Positions 26,445-35,214 of a DNA stretch of 64,000 nt are shown one piece after another. This DNA comes from Sinisalibacter aestuarii (GTDB taxonomy: Bacteria > Pseudomonadota > Alphaproteobacteria > Rhodobacterales > Rhodobacteraceae). The number at the start of each line of letters is the position of its first letter. The stretch's first letter is position 1. The DNA is taken from NCBI RefSeq assembly GCF_027923545.1, contig NZ_BROH01000002.1, positions 124,001 to 188,000 of the forward strand. Reading direction: 5' to 3'. Below the pieces are notes generated by a model, which was not told where the DNA came from, ran no database searches, and was given only the letters and a program-made list of their open reading frames with translations. Both the position numbers and the translations under genes were made by a program.

Positions 26445-26896
26445 TCCGCCTCGACGATACCGACCGCGACATCCTGCGCGCGCTGCAGGAGGATGCGACG
26501 CTTTCAGCGGGCGAGATCGGGCGGCGGCTCGGCCTCAGCCAGCCGGCGGCCTGGCGGCGGGTGAAGCGCCTCTATGACGACGGCGCGATCCGGGGCCAGC
26601 GGCTCGACCTCGATCACGAGGCGCTCGGCTTCGGGGTGACGGTGTTTCTCGGCGTGAAGCTCGCCACCAAGGGCCGGGTGAGCCTTGAGGATTTCGAACG
26701 CGCGGTGCGGGCGATCCCCGAAGTGCAGCTCGTTCACCACGTGCTCGGGCTTTACGATTACCGGTTGCGCGTCGTCGCCCGCGACCTGGCCGATTTCGAG
26801 CGTATCCTGCGCCGCCGGGTCATGACCCTGCCGGGTGTGGGCGAGGTGGAGGCCAATGTGCTGCTGAGCGAAGAGCGCCGGCCCGGGCCGCTGTGA
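26441..26896 (+). CDS. Lrp/AsnC-family transcriptional regulator (second of a pair)
   Basis: Another 151-residue Lrp-type regulator, with HTH at about residues 4-50 (DRDILRALQEDATLSAGEIGRRLGLSQPAAWRRVKRL) and a RAM domain from about 68 (VQLVHHVLGLYDYRLRVVARDLADFE). It is the same length as its neighbour and aligns with it throughout, so the pair arose by duplication. ATGA overlap upstream; the TGA overlaps a possible GTG start of trkH downstream, which suggests one transcription unit. Confidence 0.92.
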   Translation: MIRLDDTDRDILRALQEDATLSAGEIGRRLGLSQPAAWRRVKRLYDDGAIRGQRLDLDHEALGFGVTVFLGVKLATKGRVSLEDFERAVRAIPEVQLVHHVLGLYDYRLRVVARDLADFERILRRRVMTLPGVGEVEANVLLSEERRPGPL

Positions 26897-26955
26897 GCCG
26901 GGTTCGCGCCGCCCACCGCTTGACACCGCGCGCAGGCCCGGCCAACGCTGCGGCC

Positions 26956-28404
26956 ATGATCGACCCGCGCCCAATCGTCTACGTGATCGGCCTCGTGGTG
27001 GCCTTTCTGGGCGCGACGATGCTATTGCCGATGCTGGTGGACCTCTATTACGGCAGCGCCGACTGGGCGGTGTTCCTGTCCAGCGCGGTGATTTCGCTGG
27101 TGGTGGGCGGCTCGATGGCGCTCGCCACCGCCAATACGGCGGGCCATGGCCTGACCATCCAGCAAACCTTTCTGCTCACCACCCTGATCTGGATCGCTCT
27201 GCCGCTGTTCGGCGCCCTGCCCTTTCTGCTGGGCGAGATCGAGGCGCGGCCGGTGGATGCCTTTTTCGAGGCGATGTCGGGCGTTACCACCACCGGCTCC
27301 ACCGTCTTCACCGGACTCGACGATCTGCCCGAGGGGCTGCTGCTGTGGCGCTCGATGCTGCAATGGTTCGGCGGGATCGGGATCATCGTCGTGGCCATGG
27401 TCTTCCTGCCCGAGCTGCGGGTGGGCGGGATGCAGGTGTTTCGCTCCGAAGCCTTCGACACGATGGGCAAGGTGCTGCCCCGCGCCGTCGAGATCGCAGG
27501 CCAGATCACCTGGATCTATCTCGGCCTGACGCTGGCCAACATGCTGGCCTATATCGCCGTGGGGATGACCCCGTTCGACGCGGTCAACCACGCCTTCACC
27601 ACAATCTCCACCGGCGGTTTCTCGACCCACGATGCCAGCTTCGGCGCCTTTCAGGGCGCGGCGGAATACGTGGCGGCGCTGTTCATGATCCTCGGCAGCC
27701 TGCCCTTCGTGCGCTATATCCAGATCGTGCAGGGCACCGCCCGCCCGATCTTCACCGATCCGCAGGTGCGTGGTTACCTCACGGTGATCCTGTCCGTCAC
27801 CATGGCGATGACGCTGTTCCGGCTGGTCTTCAACGGCGACCATTTCGAACATGGCTTCCGCGAGGGGATCTTCAACGTCACCTCGATCATCTCGGGCACC
27901 GGCTATGCCTCGGTGGATTATCAGCTCTGGGGCACCTTCCCGGTGGTCACCTTCTTCTTCCTCGGCCTTGTCGGCGGCTGCGCCGGCTCAACGGCCTGCT
28001 CGGTGAAGATCTTCCGCTATCAGCTCCTCTTCGCCTCGGTGAAGGCGCAGATCCGGGCGATCCACAGCCCGCATGGCGTGTTTACCCCCCGCTATGCCGG
28101 GCGCGCCGTGGGCGAAGACGTGCTCTCGTCGGTGATGGCGTTTTTCGTCATGTTCGTGGTCTCGCTCGGCGTGCTCTCGGTGCTGCTCAGCCTCACCGGC
28201 CTCGATACCGTCACCGCCGTGTCCGGCGCGGCCACGGCGCTGGCCAATGTCGGCCCCGGGCTGGGCGGCACGATCGGCCCCGCCGGCAATTTCGCCACGC
28301 TGAACGACACCGCCAAATGGCTGCTCGCGGCAGCCATGCTGGTGGGGCGGCTCGAAGTGCTCTCCGTCTTCGTGCTGTTCACCCGCCGTTTCTGGACCGA
28401 TTGA
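26956..28404 (+). CDS. trkH: TrkH-family potassium uptake protein
   Basis: The 482-residue membrane pore of the Trk K+ uptake system, working with the TrkA NAD-binding regulator (not in this window). The four M1-P-M2 repeats of the family are seen through their selectivity-filter stretches: SGVTTTGSTVF, TTISTGGFST, SIISGTGYASVD, and ANVGPGLGGTIGP. I start at ATG 26956 (MIDPRPIVYVIG), the usual family start. A GTG at 26893 overlapping the preceding stop would add 21 residues. Coupling to two amino-acid-type regulators upstream is unusual, but may be only positional. Confidence 0.94.
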   Translation: MIDPRPIVYVIGLVVAFLGATMLLPMLVDLYYGSADWAVFLSSAVISLVVGGSMALATANTAGHGLTIQQTFLLTTLIWIALPLFGALPFLLGEIEARPVDAFFEAMSGVTTTGSTVFTGLDDLPEGLLLWRSMLQWFGGIGIIVVAMVFLPELRVGGMQVFRSEAFDTMGKVLPRAVEIAGQITWIYLGLTLANMLAYIAVGMTPFDAVNHAFTTISTGGFSTHDASFGAFQGAAEYVAALFMILGSLPFVRYIQIVQGTARPIFTDPQVRGYLTVILSVTMAMTLFRLVFNGDHFEHGFREGIFNVTSIISGTGYASVDYQLWGTFPVVTFFFLGLVGGCAGSTACSVKIFRYQLLFASVKAQIRAIHSPHGVFTPRYAGRAVGEDVLSSVMAFFVMFVVSLGVLSVLLSLTGLDTVTAVSGAATALANVGPGLGGTIGPAGNFATLNDTAKWLLAAAMLVGRLEVLSVFVLFTRRFWTD

Positions 28405-28414
28405 GGACAGACCA

Positions 28415-29524
28415 ATGACCGACCGACCGACCGCCTCCGACGCCGCCCGCCTCCTCCATCTCGGCAGCGAAACGGCACAGAAGGGCGACCCGCTCGCGCT
28501 GCCGATCACCCCGGCTTCGATGTTTCACCTGCCCGGCGATCCCGATCCGGCCCTGCCCTTCTATGGCCGCGACACCAACCCGACATGGATGGCCACCGAA
28601 GCCGCGCTCGGGCTTCTCGAAGATGCGCCCGCGCTGCTCTTTCCCTCCGGCATGGCCGCGATCACGGCGGCGCTGATGGCCGTGCTGCGCGCCGGCGACC
28701 GGCTGCTCCTGCCCTCGGACGGCTACTACACCGCCCGCGTGCTGGCGGCCAACTTCCTCGAAGGCTTCGGCGTGACGGTCGAAACCCGGCCCACCGCCGG
28801 GTTCGCCGCAGGCGGCTTCGACGGCATCCGGGCCGCGCTGATCGAAAGCCCGTCGAATCCCGGCCTCGACCTCGTCGATATCGCCGACGTCACCGCAGCG
28901 CTGCGCCGGGCCGGCGCGGTCTCCATTGTCGACAACACCACGATGACCCCGTTCGGCCAGCGCCCGCTGGACCTCGGGGCCGACATTCTCGTTGCCTCCG
29001 ACACCAAGGCGCCGGGCGGGCATTCGGACCTGCTGCTGGGCCATGTGGCGAGCCGCAACCCGGAGCTTTTCGCCCGGATGCGCGATTGGCGCACCCGCTC
29101 GGGCAGCATCGCCAGCCCGTTCGACGCCTGGCTCCTGCATCGCTCGCTGCAAACGCTGGAACTGCGCTTCAGCCGGATGTGCGACAGCGCCGAGGCCATC
29201 GCCCCGCGCCTCGCCACCCATCCGGCGGTGCGCGCCATCCGCTACCCCGGTCTGCCCGAGCACCCGGGCCACACCCTCGCGGCCCGGCAGATGCGGCGCA
29301 ACGGCTTCCTGATCGGGATGGAACTGGAAAGCGCCGACGCGGCCGAGCGCTTCATCGGGCGCTGCCCGCTGATCGAGGCCGCCACCTCCTTCGGCGGCGT
29401 GCATACCAGTGCCGAACGCCGCGCCCGCTGGGGCGATGCCGTAGCGCCGGGCTATGTGCGGCTCTCGGTCGGCACCGAACCGGTCGAGGCGCTTTGGGCC
29501 GCGCTTGAGGCCGCGCTTGGCTGA
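28415..29524 (+). CDS. Cys/Met-metabolism PLP enzyme (cystathionine gamma-lyase-like)
   Basis: A 369-residue fold-type I PLP enzyme of the trans-sulfuration family. YGRDTNPTWMATEAAL and LFPSGMAAI bind the cofactor, SIVDNTTMTPFGQRPL is the central strand, and the Schiff-base lysine is Lys198 in SDTKAPGGHSD. Family members normally have S-x-TKY-x-GH at that point, so Tyr is replaced by Ala-Pro here. Family members split cystathionine or methionine or replace a homoserine ester. The exact reaction is open. It follows trkH after ten bases. Confidence 0.85.
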   Translation: MTDRPTASDAARLLHLGSETAQKGDPLALPITPASMFHLPGDPDPALPFYGRDTNPTWMATEAALGLLEDAPALLFPSGMAAITAALMAVLRAGDRLLLPSDGYYTARVLAANFLEGFGVTVETRPTAGFAAGGFDGIRAALIESPSNPGLDLVDIADVTAALRRAGAVSIVDNTTMTPFGQRPLDLGADILVASDTKAPGGHSDLLLGHVASRNPELFARMRDWRTRSGSIASPFDAWLLHRSLQTLELRFSRMCDSAEAIAPRLATHPAVRAIRYPGLPEHPGHTLAARQMRRNGFLIGMELESADAAERFIGRCPLIEAATSFGGVHTSAERRARWGDAVAPGYVRLSVGTEPVEALWAALEAALG

Positions 29525-29554
29525 ACGCCAACCGGGACCGTTAACGATCCGTTA

Positions 29555-29584
29555 GGAAATGAACGGATTTCCCGTGGGCCCACG
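29555..29584 (+). terminator. pair of short hairpins after the CGL-like gene
   Basis: GGAAAT / ATTTCC with a 6-base loop is followed immediately by the palindrome CGTGGGCCCACG. There is no T-tract. They lie 31 bases after the stop and may act as a weak 3' structure. Confidence 0.35.
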
Positions 29585-29614
29585 CCGCCATCCTATTGAT
29601 ATAATCATATATTT

Positions 29615-29650
29615 CCAGGAATCCAGAACACTAGGATTCTAGACTCCTGG
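29615..29650 (-). repeat. CTAG-rich imperfect inverted repeat
   Basis: A 36-base dyad bounded by CCAGGA and TCCTGG with CTAGGATTCTAG inside. Two A-C mismatches on the plus strand become G-U pairs on the minus strand, so it folds best in a minus-strand RNA. That is consistent with a 3' end for folE2. A perfect relative is at 56447-56482, also between convergent genes. Confidence 0.6.
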
Positions 29651-29753
29651 TGCCGTTGGGCAATGTGAAGCGCCCCCGGCCCGCCCTTGAAACTCACCGA
29701 AAACCACCCCGGGCGGCATCCGCGCCCGGTCGGGCCAGCCCCGAAACCAGCGG

Positions 29754-30857
<1,104 letters not shown>

Positions 30858-30889
30858 CTGGCCAGCCTCCAGAGGTCAGTCGGACCCTG

Positions 30890-30918
30890 AATATAGGCCC
30901 ATTGCGCCCAATCCCCAA
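30890..30918 (-). promoter_or_regulatory. promoter of folE2
   Basis: On the minus strand, TTGGGG (30918-30913) and TATATT (30895-30890) are 17 bases apart, 32 bases ahead of the folE2 ATG. It lies in the gap after the metZ stop, so folE2 can be expressed independently of metZ. Confidence 0.5.
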
Positions 30919-30940
30919 GTGTTCCTCTCAGGAATACGCC

Positions 30941-32116
30941 TCACAGCCCCGCCAAAGCGGCCCGGATATCGGCCACAAGGTCGCCCGCATCCTCCAGCCC
31001 GACGGAGAAGCGCACCAGCCCCGGCGTGATCCCGAGCAATTGTTTTTGCTCATCCGGCAGGCGTTGATGCGTCGTCGTGGCCGGATGCGTGACGATGCTT
31101 TTCGCGTCGCCGAGATTGTTGGAGATCACGGGGATTTGAAGCGCATTGAGAAAGCGGAAAGCCGCGTCCTTGCCGCCCGCGAGATCGAGCGCCAGCATGG
31201 TGCCGCCGTGATCCATCTGCCGCGCGGCGACGGCATGTTGCGGGTGGTCGGGCCGGCCGGGATAGATCATCCGGCCAAGCGCCGCATGGCCCGCCAGCGC
31301 ATCGGCGATCTGCGCCGCGCTCTCCGCCATCGCCCGAACCCTGAGATCGAGCGTATCCAGCCCCTTGAGATGCATCCAGGCGTTGAACGGCGACAGCGCC
31401 GCGCCGGTATGCTTGGCATAGGGCTCGAACGTGCCGCGAATGAAGTCTTCACTGCCCAGAACCACACCGCCAAGGCCACGCCCGCCGCCGTCGATATGCT
31501 TGGTGGTGGAATAGATCACCACATCCGCCCCCCGCGCCGCCGCGCTGGCGCCAACGGGGGTGGAGAAGGTGTTGTCGACCACCAGCAGCGCGCCCGCCGC
31601 ATGGGCAAGGCCGGCCACCAGCGCGATGTCGATCACCTCCAGCGTGGGGTTGGAGATGGTTTCGAGAAACACCAGATCGGCGCCCCCGGTCAAAGCCGCG
31701 CGCCACTCCGCCTCGGAGGTGCCATCGACATAGACCACCTCGGCGCCGAACTTCGCCAGCCATTCAAGGATGTAAAGGCACGATCCGAACAGCGCGCGCG
31801 CGGCAACGATCCGCATCCCCGGCTGCGCCGCCGCCATCAGCGTGACGTTCACCGCCGCCATGCCGGAGGCCACCGCAAAGCCATCCCCGGTGCCCTCGAT
31901 CGAGGCAAGACGCTCCTCGAACATCCGCACGGTCGGGTTGCCGTATCGGGCGTAGATGAATTCATCGGGCCCGGTCTCGATAAACCGTGCCTCGGCCTGC
32001 TCGGCGCTGTCATAGACGAAGCCCTGTGTGAGAAAGATCGCCTCGCTCACCTCGTTGTACTGCGAGCGCCGCACGCCATCGTGCACGGCCTTCGTCTTCG
32101 CCTTCCACTCACCCAT
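30941..32116 (-). CDS. metZ: O-succinylhomoserine sulfhydrylase
   Basis: Forms homocysteine from an activated homoserine ester and sulfide, for methionine synthesis. It has 391 residues and belongs to the PLP trans-sulfuration family. YARYGNPTVRMFEERLA binds PLP from the neighbouring subunit, ASGMAAVN holds the phosphate, and the catalytic lysine is in IYSTTKHIDGGGR. The C-terminus has the family SIVTHPATTTHQRL and VRFSVGLED. A SAM-II riboswitch and attenuator precede it, which confirms a methionine role. GGAGG is five bases before the ATG. The acyl group used (succinyl or acetyl) is assigned by similarity. Confidence 0.95.
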   Translation of the reverse strand: MGEWKAKTKAVHDGVRRSQYNEVSEAIFLTQGFVYDSAEQAEARFIETGPDEFIYARYGNPTVRMFEERLASIEGTGDGFAVASGMAAVNVTLMAAAQPGMRIVAARALFGSCLYILEWLAKFGAEVVYVDGTSEAEWRAALTGGADLVFLETISNPTLEVIDIALVAGLAHAAGALLVVDNTFSTPVGASAAARGADVVIYSTTKHIDGGGRGLGGVVLGSEDFIRGTFEPYAKHTGAALSPFNAWMHLKGLDTLDLRVRAMAESAAQIADALAGHAALGRMIYPGRPDHPQHAVAARQMDHGGTMLALDLAGGKDAAFRFLNALQIPVISNNLGDAKSIVTHPATTTHQRLPDEQKQLLGITPGLVRFSVGLEDAGDLVADIRAALAGL

Positions 32117-32131
32117 CTGCGCCTCCAGCAC

Positions 32132-32164
32132 AAAAAAGCCCCCGTGCACATAGCAGCCGGGGGC
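32132..32164 (-). terminator. attenuator terminator in the metZ leader
   Basis: On the minus strand GCCCCCG pairs with CGGGGGC and a run of T follows. It sits between the riboswitch and the metZ start, so it is the likely output switch of SAM binding. Confidence 0.8.
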
Positions 32165-32177
32165 AGAACGTCCTCGA

Positions 32178-32231
32178 CCTCTTTAGCGGCTTATTTTACG
32201 TGGCCCGCAATCCGGTGCACAAATCGCCACC
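32178..32231 (-). ncRNA. SAM-II riboswitch of metZ
   Basis: The minus strand has the compact SAM-II pattern: GTGGC and GCCAC form P1. Between and after them lie the conserved GATTTG, the CCGGATTGCGGG loop, and the late AAGCCGCTAAAGAGG that builds the pseudoknot. It aligns by eye to the published metX SAM-II RNA (GATTTAA..., TTGCAAGC, GCTAAAAAGG). SAM binding is expected to reduce metZ expression. SAM-II is known from alphaproteobacteria. Confidence 0.85.
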
Positions 32232-32236
32232 CGGTC

Positions 32237-32265
32237 TCGCTAGCGTGACTTGCACCCTGCGTCAA
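32237..32265 (-). promoter_or_regulatory. promoter of metZ
   Basis: On the minus strand TTGACG (32265-32260) and TAGCGA (32242-32237) are 17 bases apart. Transcription would start close to the riboswitch's first base. Confidence 0.6.
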
Positions 32266-32303
32266 GCCGCCGCAGGGTACGCGAAACATGCCGGGAGCCG
32301 CAG

Positions 32304-32996
32304 ATGCCGATCGACCTTTACTACTGGCCCACGCCGAATGGCTGGAAAATCACCATAGCCCTCGAAGAGATGGGCCTGCCCTACGAGGTCCGCTATGTCG
32401 ATATCGGCAAGGGCGAACAATTCGAGCCGGACTTCCTGAAGATCGCCCCCAACAACCGGATGCCGGCGATTATCGACCCGGACGGGCCGGACGGCCAGCC
32501 GATCAGCGTGTTCGAGTCGGGCGCGATCCTGCAATATCTCGCCCGCAAGACCGGCATGTTCTACGGCGGCAGCGAGCGTGAGCGGGTGGCGGTCGAGGAA
32601 TGGCTGTTCTGGCAGGTGGGCGGTCTCGGCCCGATGGCCGGTCAGGCGCATCACTTCCTGAAATACGCCCCCGCCATGGGCCACGACCTGCCCTATGCCA
32701 AGGACCGCTACCGCGCCGAGAGCACCCGGCTCTACGGCGTGATGGACCGCCGCCTGGCCGAAAACCGCTTCCTCGCCGGCGACGACTACACCATCGCCGA
32801 TATGGCCAGCTATGGCTGGGCCACGCTATGGGAAGGCCAGGAGCAGGTGCTCGACGACAAGCCCCACCTCGCGCGCTGGCTCGACGAGATCGCCGCCCGC
32901 CCGGCGGTGCAGCGCGCCATGGCAGTGGGGGCCGAGAAACGGCCCGCCAACGTCGCCGAAGACAAGGAGGCGGCGAAGGTTCTGTTCAAACGCTAG
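32304..32996 (+). CDS. glutathione S-transferase family protein (YfcG/YghU-like)
   Basis: A 230-residue cytosolic GST-fold protein. The thioredoxin-like N-domain is about residues 1-85 (IDLYYWPTPNGWKITIALEEMGLPYE, then FLKIAPNNRMPAIID and FESGAILQYLA, which bind glutathione). The helical C-domain covers about 95-225. The TPNGWK motif and the long loop are typical of the nu-class YfcG/YghU disulfide-bond reductases, so a GSSG/GSH redox role is more likely than conjugation. It is divergent from metZ. I start at MPIDLYYW. Confidence 0.9.
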   Translation: MPIDLYYWPTPNGWKITIALEEMGLPYEVRYVDIGKGEQFEPDFLKIAPNNRMPAIIDPDGPDGQPISVFESGAILQYLARKTGMFYGGSERERVAVEEWLFWQVGGLGPMAGQAHHFLKYAPAMGHDLPYAKDRYRAESTRLYGVMDRRLAENRFLAGDDYTIADMASYGWATLWEGQEQVLDDKPHLARWLDEIAARPAVQRAMAVGAEKRPANVAEDKEAAKVLFKR

Positions 32997-33000
32997 CTCC

Positions 33001-33075
33001 CTTTTTCTTGGTCCAAATACTCAAATCGCGGCGCGGGACACCGGCGCCGCGATGAGTATTTTTGCCAAGAAAAAG
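33001..33075. terminator. long bidirectional terminator (AAATACTC/CCAAGAAAAAG type)
   Basis: Three nested perfect arms: CTTTTTCTTGG/CCAAGAAAAAG, AAATACTC/GAGTATTT, and ATCGCGGCGC/GCGCCGCGAT around a nine-base loop. Read from either side, the hairpin is followed by T-rich sequence. It separates the convergent GST and yciB genes. Such sequence is common at 3' ends in Rhodobacterales. Confidence 0.85.
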
Positions 33076-33076
33076 G

Positions 33077-33685
33077 TCAGCCTTCCTTCTCTTCTTCCGA
33101 GGTGCCGTAGCGGGAGAACAGGCCCGATTGCGCCATGAAGAAGCCGAAGATCGAGATCGGCAGGCCGAAGGTCTTGAAATTCACCCAGGCATCGGTGCTC
33201 ATCGTCCGCCAGATCGCCTCGTTCGCCACCGCCAGGCCGAGGAAGAACAGCGCCAGGCGCTTGGTGAGCTTCATCCAGCCCTCGCGTTCCAGCGGCATGG
33301 CCTGATCCATCACCGCCTCAAGGTAGCTCTGGCCGCGCATCAGGCCGAAGCCGAGAATGCCGGCAAAGAGCAGATAGATGATCGTGGGCTTCATCTTGAA
33401 GAAGCGTTCGTCGTTGAACCAGATGCTCAAGCCCCCGAACACCACCACCAGCACCAGCGTGGCGATCTGCATTTTCGACAGATGCCCCGACAGCCGCCAT
33501 TGCAGGAAGCTCGCCACGGCGAGGACTGGGATGAACATTGCCGTCACCGCGACGAAGCCCGAATAGTCGATGCCGGCCACGGTGAACTGCCGGTCCTTGA
33601 ACAGCACGTAGCCGATGAAGAAGGCGATGATCGGCCCGTATTCCAGCGCCAGTTTCACGCCCGGTCTGATGGTCTTGTCACTCAT
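33077..33685 (-). CDS. yciB: inner-membrane-spanning protein YciB (septation protein A)
   Basis: A 202-residue membrane protein of the YciB/IspZ family with about five to six helices. Early KLALEYGPIIAFFIGYV and later PTIIYLLFAGILGFGLMRGQSYLEAVMDQAMPL are family marks. Family members help maintain cell envelope and septation in enteric bacteria; mechanism is unknown. It shares its 3' flank with the GST gene through a bidirectional terminator. The DMT gene follows upstream on the same strand with nine bases between. Confidence 0.9.
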   Translation of the reverse strand: MSDKTIRPGVKLALEYGPIIAFFIGYVLFKDRQFTVAGIDYSGFVAVTAMFIPVLAVASFLQWRLSGHLSKMQIATLVLVVVFGGLSIWFNDERFFKMKPTIIYLLFAGILGFGLMRGQSYLEAVMDQAMPLEREGWMKLTKRLALFFLGLAVANEAIWRTMSTDAWVNFKTFGLPISIFGFFMAQSGLFSRYGTSEEEKEG

Positions 33686-33694
33686 GCGAACCCC

Positions 33695-34603
33695 CTAGCC
33701 TGCGGCCTCCACTATCACAGCGCCCAGCGCGATCAAAGCCATGAGCGCAATCCGGCGCGGCCCGGTCTTTTCGCCGAGCAGGAGCCAGCCGATCAGGGCG
33801 GCGAAAACGGTCGAGGTTTCGCGCAGCACCGCCGCTTCGCCGACATTGTCGAGCCGGGTTGCCAGCATGATCGCGCCGAAGGAGAAAAACGCCACCACCG
33901 CGCCGAGCGCCCCGCGCAGAGCGAGCGGGCCGAGCGCCGGGCGCACCTCCATCCGCCGCCAGCGGCGGGCGGCGAGGATGGGGAAGGATAGCCCGTCGAT
34001 CATGAAGAACCAGGCGAGAAAGGTGAACGGGTCCGGCGTGGCGCGGATGCCGAAAGCGTCAACCGTGGTGTAGAGCGCCACGAAGCCGCCGGTGACCACC
34101 GCCATCGCCAGCGCGGGCTTGAGGTGTTCGCGGCCGAATTGCCAGTGCCGCAGGTTGTACAGCGCCAGCCCGTAGATCCCCGCCACCAGCAAGGCGACCC
34201 CGGCCCATTGCCCGGCGGTGAAATGCTCGCCGAAGAGCAGCCCCGCGCCGATCACCGTGAACAGCGGCCCGGTGCCGCGCACGACCGGGTAGACGACGGT
34301 GTAGGAGCCGAGCGTGTAGGTCCAGGCCTGCGACAGCTTGTAGGCGAAATGGATGATCCAGATCAGCACGAAGAGCGGCAACAGCGCCGGATCGGGCCAG
34401 GGCACGACGAACAGCGCCACCGGCGCGGCCATGATGGCGTAGGATATGTCGATCGCGCCGCGCGACAGCCACGGATCATGGCGCCCCTTCTGCAGCGCGC
34501 CGAACAGCGCGTGAAGAAACGCCGCCATCAGCGCGAGCGCCAGCGCCGCCTGGTGCCCGGCCTCGGTGCCCTCGATGGCGGTGACCCAGCCGCTCACACC
34601 CAC
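33695..34603 (-). CDS. EamA-type (DMT) transporter
   Basis: A 302-residue polytopic membrane protein with two EamA-like halves, about ten helices. The central VYPVVRGTGPLFTVIGAGLLFGEHFTAGQWAG is characteristic of the DMT superfamily. The substrate is unknown. It starts at a GTG that overlaps the end of the preceding gene by ten bases, suggesting translational coupling with that small protein and with yciB downstream. Confidence 0.82.
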   Translation of the reverse strand: MGVSGWVTAIEGTEAGHQAALALALMAAFLHALFGALQKGRHDPWLSRGAIDISYAIMAAPVALFVVPWPDPALLPLFVLIWIIHFAYKLSQAWTYTLGSYTVVYPVVRGTGPLFTVIGAGLLFGEHFTAGQWAGVALLVAGIYGLALYNLRHWQFGREHLKPALAMAVVTGGFVALYTTVDAFGIRATPDPFTFLAWFFMIDGLSFPILAARRWRRMEVRPALGPLALRGALGAVVAFFSFGAIMLATRLDNVGEAAVLRETSTVFAALIGWLLLGEKTGPRRIALMALIALGAVIVEAAG

Positions 34604-35130
34604 TGGCCCTTGGGCATGCGCGGCATGCCCGCGGGTGCGCGGCCCGGCACCGCGTTCAGCCGGCGCGTGGCGCCCGGCGCGGCCGGGATGGCGATGCGCC
34701 CGATCGGCGTCGGCAGCGCCGCCTTGTCGGCCGCGCGGTTGGCCCGGCGGCGGGCGACGAAGCGGGTGATGTCCATCGGCTGGCGATAGGCATCTTCGAT
34801 CCGCGGCGTCTCGGTAAGGTCATGCGCCGCATCCGCGAGCAGCCGCCAGGTGATCCGGCGCAGAAATTCGTCCGACCGGTAGGGCGGCAGCAGGCCGATC
34901 TCGACAATCCGGGTGACCGAACCGGCCCGCACCAGCGCCCCGGCGCCGACCACCTCCCAATTGGCGAACAGCACGGCCCGCGCCAGAACGTCGGCCAGCG
35001 CCGAATAGCCCGGCTGCCCGGCCTCCGGATAGGGATGCGAGATCGCCAGGCGCCGCGCCTCGGCCACGAAGGACATCGCGGTGCGCGTGCCTTTCAGCAG
35101 CATCTGCGTCTCTGTCTTGATCCGGGTCAT
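34594..35130 (-). CDS. conserved hypothetical protein, DUF6477-like
   Basis: A 178-residue soluble protein. The N-terminus is helical and charged, the C-terminal third is Ala/Arg/Pro-rich and probably disordered. I see no catalytic motif. It resembles the Rhodobacterales-only DUF6477 as I recall it, but this is from memory. MLLKGT ten codons downstream is an alternative start. It overlaps the EamA gene. Confidence 0.6.
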   Translation of the reverse strand: MTRIKTETQMLLKGTRTAMSFVAEARRLAISHPYPEAGQPGYSALADVLARAVLFANWEVVGAGALVRAGSVTRIVEIGLLPPYRSDEFLRRITWRLLADAAHDLTETPRIEDAYRQPMDITRFVARRRANRAADKAALPTPIGRIAIPAAPGATRRLNAVPGRAPAGMPRMPKGQWV

Positions 35131-35214
35131 GGCGCGGTTGGTCCGGCGTTTGTCTGCTCGTCGAGTCGGGGCCGAGTATCCCGGATCCCGGTTAACAGGA
35201 CAAATATGGCATCG

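Noticed and set aside
29541-29555. Second CtrA-like site (TTAA-N7-TTAG)
   Set aside because: One mismatch in the second half and it lies between convergent genes, where no promoter is needed.
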